This document shows positions 8,152 to 12,413 of a stretch of DNA of 12,413 nucleotides, in pieces. Source of the stretch: Candidatus Paceibacterota bacterium (GTDB taxonomy: Bacteria; Verrucomicrobiota; Verrucomicrobiia; Limisphaerales; UBA8199); NCBI GenBank assembly GCA_035452965.1, contig DAOTCE010000058.1, positions 1-12,413 of the forward strand, read 5' to 3'. Below the pieces are notes generated by a model. It was not told where the DNA came from. It was given only the letters and a program-made list of their open reading frames with translations, and made no database searches. Position 1 is the stretch's first letter. Every line of letters begins with the position of its first letter. Position numbers and translations under genes: made by a program.

Positions 8152-8444
8152 GTTTCAGCAGAACGTGGGAGGCGGGAAGCAAAACCCCGTGCCCGACAAC
8201 CCGAGTTCAAAAGCGAGAGCAGATGTTGCCGAGGAACGGCACGATTTCAACTGCAAAACGAGCACTGATTTGCTTTTGCGCGCCGCGCGGACTCAGCGCT
8301 GCGCGGGTGAGTCCCGGCTGCTTCGGGCGCGGCGCTCGCTCCGCAATATGGCTTTGAAGAATTTGTAGCCTGAAAAACAGTCGCGAGTTGCTGCATGTTT
8401 TTTCGGAAGACCCGAATTACCAGGCATCATTGCTGAACTGCACG
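8152..8444. other. Intergenic region between divergent genes
   Basis: About 290 bases separate the aspS start from the start of the small membrane protein. The stretch must hold the aspS promoter, but no convincing -35/-10 pair stands out. It contains a small hairpin (TGCCG with CGGCA around 8227-8241) and copy 1 of the dispersed palindromic repeat with its outer arm (to 8335). No gene is supportable in it. Confidence 0.5.
8269..8312 (+). repeat. 44-nt dispersed palindromic repeat, copy 1
   Basis: Matches 11659-11702 at 43 of 44 positions, in the same orientation; the one difference is G at 8290 versus T at 11680. It contains an inverted repeat, GGACTCA (8289-8295) with TGAGTCC (8308-8314), plus an inner GCG/CGC pairing. 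In this copy an outer pair, GCGCCGCGC (8280-8288) with GCGCGGCGC (8327-8335), flanks it, so the whole 8280-8335 segment can fold as a nested hairpin. It lies between the divergent aspS and small membrane-protein genes. The intergenic location and palindromic form resemble REP-type repeats. Confidence 0.8.
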
Positions 8445-8747
8445 ATGAATTATGCCCGGAGACACAATCGGCGGCTTCGCCTGGCCCGCACTGCTGTTAT
8501 GCTGGCCGCCGTCACTTGCCTGGGGTTGAGTCCCATCTGGTTCCGTGGAAGAGAGCATCCCCGGGACACCCGCGAAGCAGCTGTTCATACCCGGACGAAA
8601 ACGATGGAGTTCATACCGGGAACGGATATCAGGCTGCTCACCGATGAAGAACTGCTGAGCTTGTGCTCCGGACGACCAGTGGCCTGGATCGGGCAAGGAG
8701 ATCAGCGGAGCTTCATTGTGCTGGACGCCTTCCGCGCTTCCAAGTAG
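8445..8747 (+). CDS. Small single-span membrane protein, unknown function
   Basis: A 100-residue protein whose function I do not recognise. A basic N-terminus (NYARRHNRRLRLAR) is followed by one hydrophobic helix (about 15-33, TAVMLAAVTCLGLSPIWF), then a polar linker and a compact C-terminal block (about 62-95) with LLTDEELLSLCSGRPVAWIG and SFIVLDAF. This resembles short anchored proteins I associate with Verrucomicrobiota that have an 'ISDEELL..FPGRPVALVG' tail and often neighbour sigma-factor genes. No sigma factor is visible here, so a regulatory role is only a guess. The ATG at 8445 is chosen because it gives a normal N-in membrane topology. A TTG at 8388 would add 19 residues. Neither has a clear Shine-Dalgarno sequence. 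It converges on the GH2 gene, 28 bases beyond its stop. Confidence 0.65.
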   Translation: MNYARRHNRRLRLARTAVMLAAVTCLGLSPIWFRGREHPRDTREAAVHTRTKTMEFIPGTDIRLLTDEELLSLCSGRPVAWIGQGDQRSFIVLDAFRASK

Positions 8748-8775
8748 TCGGCATCTCGTCGCTGCGGCAACAGGA

Positions 8776-11175
8776 TCACTCCGTATACGCAAGCAGCTTT
8801 GCCGAAAATCGGACGGTCGCCGCCGGATTCTGTATGGTGATTCCCAGCGTATGCTCTCCCGGGGTCAAAGCAGCCACCTCGCCGTCGGTGAGTTCGAGAA
8901 ACGTGACGACCTCCCCGTGGCGTGGTTGAATGCCTGCCCGGGCGCGCCGGTGAAATTTGCCGTCCAGCCAGGTGACACAGTTGATTTCCGAACGGAACAA
9001 CTCCGCGTGGCCGTTCAACCTCTCACGGCGAGGCGGTTCGGACGCCTCTTTATGAAGGGCGCGTATTTCCAAGACCGCGCGCCGCGGCGAAGATTTTATC
9101 GTAAATTTTTGGACCAGCCCCAGCGCCATGCCCGCGTCGTTGGCGGCCAGGCTGGGGCCTGACCAGGGCAGACGGATCGTCCGGGTCTTGCTCGCTTCGA
9201 AGTTCGGCTGCGCCCAGGGCGCGGAACGCACCGGGTCTGCCGCGGGTCCGGCTACCCGCGAAATTGCCATGGCTTGCCAGGTTCCCTCTCCCGCGAGTTC
9301 GGTGTAGCGGGCGGGACTGGCCAGCAGACGGTGGATCTCCCTAAACTTTGCGGGCGGCAGCTTGGAAACCTCTCGATCGTAGGTTAACCAGCCGTTGCAT
9401 TCGTGCTCGATGTCGCTGATCTGCGTGTAAACAAAACCCTGGTAGCCGGCGCGCTGGGCAAAATGCCGAAGGTTGCGCATGTAGAACGGATACTTGAGCG
9501 CCAGGTCGCTTGTGGAATTAAAATTCATCCGCCCGGCCGCTCTTTCCAGCGGCGGTCCCGGCGGCTGTTCCTGGCCGGCGTGCCACTTTTTTCCCGGCAG
9601 GAGAAGATTGTGCCCGCCCACCTCCCCGAACATCCGCGCTCGCTTGTTTCCAAAACCATCCTCGATCGGCGCGCTCGGGTAGAACGCATAATCATGAATG
9701 TCGAGAACATCGCCCGCGCCGTAATCGGTCCACCCGGAAGCGCTGATCACCACCCGCGATGGATCGAACTCCTTGACCCAGCCCGTGTTCTGAACGGTGT
9801 CATGCTGCCCCCAGGCCTCATTGAACATAATCCACGCGGCTATGGACGGATGGTTGTGGAAATCGCGCATGATCTCTTGAAACTCCGACTGCCAGTTGAG
9901 CGCTCCCGCGGGGTCAACGGTTTGCCCGTATTTTGGCGTGCAAACCATGTCTTGAAACACCAGCAAACCGATCCTGTCCGCATGGTAATACCAACGGGAG
10001 GGCTGCGTTTTGATGTGCACCCTGGTCAGGTTGCACCCGATTGATTTCAAATACTTCAGGTCGTATTCGATCGCCTTGTCGTGCGGCGGCGTAAGAATCC
10101 CATCCGGCCAGTAGCCCTGGTCCAGGGGCCCGAACAACAGCGGCGCCGGTTTGCCGTTGAGCAAAAGCCGGCCGGCGGCATCCCGGCCAAACGTCCGCAG
10201 GCCCGTGTAGCTCCCCACCCGATCCAGCGTCTTCCCCCGGCGCAAAAGCGACAGTCTTATGTCATACAGGTGGGGCGACTCCGGCGTCCACAGCCTGTGC
10301 CGGTCAATGGTCACCGTCCCGCTGATGTTCGTGCCGCCCGAGCAGGCATACCTCGCCGGCTTCTGACCGCCCACGTCGATCACCAACTCGCAGCCGTCGG
10401 CCGCTCCTGTGATCCACGCTACAAAATCAAACCCATCCAGGCGCGGTTCGACGCGCCATGACGCGATGCGGGTGGCGGGCACGGCCTCAAGCCACACCGT
10501 CTGCCAAATGCCCCCGGTAGGTTGATAGCGAAACCCGCGCCTGTTCTCGGGCGTGATCTGCTTGCCGAGCGGCTGGCAGTTCTGTTCCGTGCCGTCCCAA
10601 ACACAAACGTGCAGCCGGTTGTCGCCCTCCTGCAAGGCGTCGGTGATGTCGAACAGAAACGGATCGTAGCCTCCTCGATGCTGGCCCATGCGAGTCCCGT
10701 TCACATAAACAGTGGTTTCCCAATCGCTGGCATCGATGTGCAGCAGCACCCTTTTCCCCTCCCATGCCTGAGGGACGCGAAAGTTCCTACCATACCAAAG
10801 CCGCTCCTGCGGCCGCAGGACATGCATCACTCCCGAAAGCGGCGCGTCCACCGCGAAAGGAACGAGAATCTTCCCCGCCCATGCCTCGGGGATTTGGCCT
10901 GATGTCATCGTTTCCGTTTGGATGAAACCCTGGACTGAGACGAAATCAACCTTCTCAATTTTGTAATCCCACAGTCCGTTCAGAGAAAGCCATGAATCGC
11001 GTTTGAATCCCGGGCGCGGGTGCTCCGGCAACGGCTTGTCCGGATTGACCCGGCTGGTCCACCGGGTCGTTAGTGGCGCGGGCGCGGGCTTCCAATCTCC
11101 GGGCAGGGCGGTGGAAATGCCAGGCAGAAGGGTAAGCGCGGCATGAATCAGCCGCGCCGAGCGTAGTATTGTCAT
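8776..11175 (-). CDS. Secreted glycoside hydrolase family 2 enzyme
   Basis: A 799-residue exo-glycosidase of the beta-galactosidase/beta-glucuronidase/mannosidase superfamily. The N-terminus (MTILRSARLIHAALTLLPGI...) reads as a signal peptide, so the enzyme is exported. Residues about 45-230 form the jelly-roll sugar-binding domain (LNGLWDYKI, WYGRNFRVP, VNGTRMGQHRGGYDPF, GGIWQTVWLE), followed by the Ig-like domain (about 235-330) and a TIM barrel (about 340-620). The predicted acid/base is E453 in WIMFNEAWGQ and the predicted nucleophile E518 in RMFGEVGG. About 170 residues beyond the barrel form an extra beta-rich C-terminal domain. Substrate specificity cannot be assigned; closely similar domain layouts occur in beta-galactosidases and in enzymes of unknown specificity. 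It starts at the ATG 11173-11175, 45 bases after the stop of the unknown upstream gene, and the two could be cotranscribed. Confidence 0.93.
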   Translation of the reverse strand: MTILRSARLIHAALTLLPGISTALPGDWKPAPAPLTTRWTSRVNPDKPLPEHPRPGFKRDSWLSLNGLWDYKIEKVDFVSVQGFIQTETMTSGQIPEAWAGKILVPFAVDAPLSGVMHVLRPQERLWYGRNFRVPQAWEGKRVLLHIDASDWETTVYVNGTRMGQHRGGYDPFLFDITDALQEGDNRLHVCVWDGTEQNCQPLGKQITPENRRGFRYQPTGGIWQTVWLEAVPATRIASWRVEPRLDGFDFVAWITGAADGCELVIDVGGQKPARYACSGGTNISGTVTIDRHRLWTPESPHLYDIRLSLLRRGKTLDRVGSYTGLRTFGRDAAGRLLLNGKPAPLLFGPLDQGYWPDGILTPPHDKAIEYDLKYLKSIGCNLTRVHIKTQPSRWYYHADRIGLLVFQDMVCTPKYGQTVDPAGALNWQSEFQEIMRDFHNHPSIAAWIMFNEAWGQHDTVQNTGWVKEFDPSRVVISASGWTDYGAGDVLDIHDYAFYPSAPIEDGFGNKRARMFGEVGGHNLLLPGKKWHAGQEQPPGPPLERAAGRMNFNSTSDLALKYPFYMRNLRHFAQRAGYQGFVYTQISDIEHECNGWLTYDREVSKLPPAKFREIHRLLASPARYTELAGEGTWQAMAISRVAGPAADPVRSAPWAQPNFEASKTRTIRLPWSGPSLAANDAGMALGLVQKFTIKSSPRRAVLEIRALHKEASEPPRRERLNGHAELFRSEINCVTWLDGKFHRRARAGIQPRHGEVVTFLELTDGEVAALTPGEHTLGITIQNPAATVRFSAKLLAYTE

Positions 11176-11220
11176 GAGTTTAGGGATCCGGAGAAGTCAG
11201 GCAGGGCGCATTCAAAGCTC

Positions 11221-11622
11221 TCACTGTTCGAACTCTCGCGTGGCAACGTAGGCCTTCCGCGCCCAGAACTCAAGATCAACCCTGGGCCAGTCACTTCGAA
11301 ACAAGGTGAATGATACCCAATCGCCACCGCACTGGACATAAGGCATGCCTCCGCTGGCGAGGGCCCGGGATTTCATACGCTCGTCCAATCGGAAAGCGAC
11401 CGTGTTCATGCCGACGGCAAACGCCATGATGATACCTTTGGTGGAAGCGGCCACATACCGAGACCGCTGCGGATCAGGACAAAAAACCTGGACGTCTCCC
11501 AGCGGCCGCAAGGCCGCGGTCAGCGCCTCCGCGACATCCGAATGCGCGGACAAGCCTTCGAGGTGGTCGAGCACCTGCCGATTGATGCTGGCCTGCAGTC
11601 CGGCTGGAACATCTTGCGCCAT
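11221..11622 (-). CDS. Hypothetical protein, 133 aa
   Basis: I do not recognise this family. It is a soluble-looking protein without signal peptide or membrane helix. A helical N-terminal third (INRQVLDHLEGLSAHSDVAEAL) is followed by a mixed region with VQVFCPDPQRSRYVAAS, IIMAFAVGMNTVAFRLDE and a C-terminal VSFTLFRSDWPRVDLEFWARKAY. The alternating hydrophobic strands suggest a small alpha/beta fold. The ATG at 11620-11622 has a GAGG six bases upstream (11629-11632); a TTG at 11637 adds five residues but lacks such a signal. It lies upstream of, and in the same direction as, the GH2 gene, with copy 2 of the dispersed repeat 37 bases before its start. The reading frame has normal codon usage for the window, which is the main reason to call it real. 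Confidence 0.7.
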   Translation of the reverse strand: MAQDVPAGLQASINRQVLDHLEGLSAHSDVAEALTAALRPLGDVQVFCPDPQRSRYVAASTKGIIMAFAVGMNTVAFRLDERMKSRALASGGMPYVQCGGDWVSFTLFRSDWPRVDLEFWARKAYVATREFEQ

Positions 11623-11628
11623 GGATTG

Positions 11629-11632
11629 CCTC
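11629..11632 (-). promoter_or_regulatory. Ribosome binding site of hypothetical gene
   Basis: GAGG on the minus strand, six bases before the ATG at 11620-11622. It favours this ATG over the TTG at 11637, which lies upstream of the site. Confidence 0.55.
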
Positions 11633-11658
11633 GCCAAACCAAAAAAAATGCTACTGAA

Positions 11659-11702
11659 TTTGCTTTTGCGCGCCGCGCGTACTCAGCGCTGCGCGGGTGA
11701 GT
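11659..11702 (+). repeat. 44-nt dispersed palindromic repeat, copy 2
   Basis: Second copy of the repeat at 8269-8312, same orientation, with one substitution. The inner inverted repeat remains as ACTCA (11681-11685) with TGAGT (11698-11702). The stem can extend by GT/AC if one G is bulged. The outer arm found at 8327-8335 is absent here, so this copy is either shortened or ended differently. It begins five bases beyond the stop codon of the minus-strand toxin gene and lies upstream of the hypothetical gene, so it could act as a transcript-end hairpin for the toxin-antitoxin pair. Confidence 0.8.
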
Positions 11703-11707
11703 GACCG

Positions 11708-12025
11708 TCAGCACACTACCGTCAGGGTCCCGGGCTGGAGGCTCGACAGGGCGGCTATCACTTTGGCCATTAAGGGGCGGGTGTCCGCGAGCCGGTTGCT
11801 CCGGGCCTGGAGCGCGATGACGGCGAGGTGAAACCGGGCCAGGTTCTGCTGGTGCACCATGTTGCTGTCCATTGTCAGCAACACGTCGAACCGCTTCTCG
11901 GCCTCGGCTAGGAGCGCGCCATTCTTGAGACCCGCCCAGCCGATGAGCGGCACCGACTCGACGGTGTGGCCGGGCAGGTCGCGTCGCAGCCGCCAGTCGA
12001 GGTTCTCGTCCAGCAGGATGTTCAC
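11708..12025 (-). CDS. DUF5615 PIN-like toxin
   Basis: A 105-residue protein of the DUF5615 family, a PIN-like (Mut7-C-related) fold thought to act as a ribonuclease toxin. The start MNILLDENLDWRLRRDL carries the family's opening acidic motif, with D6, E7 and N8. A second acidic site follows in LLTMDSNMV (D53), and the late basic segment IALQARSNRL (R75) matches the family pattern of a conserved arginine. The full domain is present, so the toxin should be intact. The start is GTG, with no spacer after the antitoxin's TGA, and no Shine-Dalgarno sequence of its own is visible, so translation probably depends on the upstream gene. Family membership is recognised from the motif pattern. Toxicity is inferred from the family and pairing. 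Confidence 0.88.
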   Translation of the reverse strand: MNILLDENLDWRLRRDLPGHTVESVPLIGWAGLKNGALLAEAEKRFDVLLTMDSNMVHQQNLARFHLAVIALQARSNRLADTRPLMAKVIAALSSLQPGTLTVVC

Positions 12026-12238
12026 TCAGGCGGGCTGGAGCAGTTCTTTACGGGACTCTTCCAGCACCGCGAGAACCTGGGCCCGTTGCACGCTTGGAAA
12101 GCCCTCCAGGAAGTCGTCAATGGAGTCGCCCGCCTCCAGGTGGTCGAATAAGCTTTGGACCGGCACCCGTGTGCCGACAAAAACGGGTGTGCCCCCGAGG
12201 ATGTCCGGATCCCAATGAATAACCGATTCAAGTTTCAC
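12026..12238 (-). CDS. DUF433 antitoxin (VapB45-like)
   Basis: A 70-residue protein of the DUF433 family, a helix-turn-helix-type antitoxin commonly paired with DUF5615 toxins. The signature is clear: IHWDPDILGGTPVFVGTRVP at residues 7-26, then SLFDHLEAGDSIDDFLEGFP, which matches the family's 'GG.PVF.GTR.PV...L...L..G.S...FL..FP'. It should neutralise the toxin downstream and repress its own promoter. The start is GTG (12236-12238), nine bases after the TAA of the transposase-like remnant, with no good ribosome-binding site. The promoter would therefore lie within or upstream of that remnant. Confidence 0.88.
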   Translation of the reverse strand: MKLESVIHWDPDILGGTPVFVGTRVPVQSLFDHLEAGDSIDDFLEGFPSVQRAQVLAVLEESRKELLQPA

Positions 12239-12247
12239 GGTAAGAGA

Positions 12248-12413
12248 TTACGCCGTTTTCCGTGCGCCAGCAAGGATGGTCTGACGTCGGAAGCCCTCGC
12301 CGCCCAGGCACCACCCACGCCGTAACCCCTTGAGCGCCTCGGGGTCGGTCTCCTCCGCGCGCCGCCGCTCCATCCACTCCTCAAAGCGCTGCCGCCCGGC
12401 CGGCGTGTCCTCC
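12248..12413 (-). pseudogene. C-terminal end of IS200/REP-type transposase, truncated
   Basis: The minus strand reads 54 residues open to the window edge and ending in TAA (12248-12250). It contains RFEEWMERRRAEE and LRRGWCLGGEGFRRQTI. The 'RRGW.LG...F' phrase followed by a short helix is a pattern I associate with the region after the Y1 tyrosine-transposase domain in verrucomicrobial REP-associated transposases. In the proteins I recall, the chain continues for several dozen residues beyond this phrase, whereas here it stops after ILAGARKTA. That suggests a truncated, probably inactive copy. The catalytic HUH and Tyr motifs lie outside the window, so activity cannot be judged. An alternative is an unrelated Arg/Glu-rich protein end. 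Confidence 0.45.

Noticed and set aside
7756..8268. 170-codon plus-strand frame opposite aspS
   Set aside because: It is antisense to the conserved N-terminal domain of aspartyl-tRNA synthetase and has no recognisable domain.
8269..8335. Intrinsic terminator role for repeat copy 1
   Set aside because: The stem is strong but no T-run follows on either strand, and it lies upstream of both neighbouring divergent genes, where a terminator is not expected.
9403..10044. 213-codon plus-strand frame opposite the GH2 gene
   Set aside because: It lies antisense to the catalytic TIM barrel of the GH2 enzyme, whose motifs are intact. No family signature is seen in it.
8269..11702. CRISPR array
   Set aside because: Only two copies of the repeat exist, 3.4 kb apart, with genes between them and no regular spacers or cas genes.

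Overview
The window is GC-rich, densely coding DNA that looks like a member of the Verrucomicrobiota, probably the Pedosphaera/Limisphaerales side of the phylum. This is an inference. It rests on a large secreted protein with fibronectin-III, Ig-like and C-terminal 'SQDL.TW..IGT' repeat modules, a small membrane protein of a type recalled from that group, a secreted family-2 glycosidase, and a transposase tail of a type common there. No rRNA, tRNA or CRISPR array is visible.

Layout. Positions 1-394 hold no convincing gene, but they contain a long imperfect inverted repeat (arms 165-198 and 313-346) with a C13 tract. Next, on the minus strand, come a secreted modular protein (395-2230) and, upstream of it, a two-component pair: a NarL-type response regulator (2411-3082) and its membrane sensor kinase (3084-5285), one base apart. 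A secreted glycerophosphodiester phosphodiesterase (5443-6342, plus) is divergent from the kinase and convergent with aspartyl-tRNA synthetase (6352-8151, minus). A short region with a REP-like repeat (8269-8335) leads to a small single-span membrane protein (8445-8747, plus). That gene converges on a secreted glycoside hydrolase family 2 enzyme (8776-11175, minus), which is preceded by an unrecognised 133-aa protein (11221-11622, minus). A second copy of the repeat (11659-11702) separates this pair from a DUF433/DUF5615 toxin-antitoxin module (11708-12238, minus). The right edge carries the C-terminal end of what looks like an IS200/REP-type tyrosine transposase (12248-12413, minus).

How the genes fit together. 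The kinase and regulator are clearly one translationally coupled unit. The secreted protein 180 bases downstream may or may not be read with them, since a hairpin lies between. The GH2 enzyme and the phosphodiesterase are both exported and would scavenge polysaccharide- or lipid-derived material, but they are not in one operon. The right third (8.2-12.4 kb) is the accessory-looking part: two direct copies of a palindromic 44-nt repeat, a toxin-antitoxin pair and a transposase remnant. I see no convincing new defence or biosynthetic system. The most unusual structures are the repeats, not the genes.
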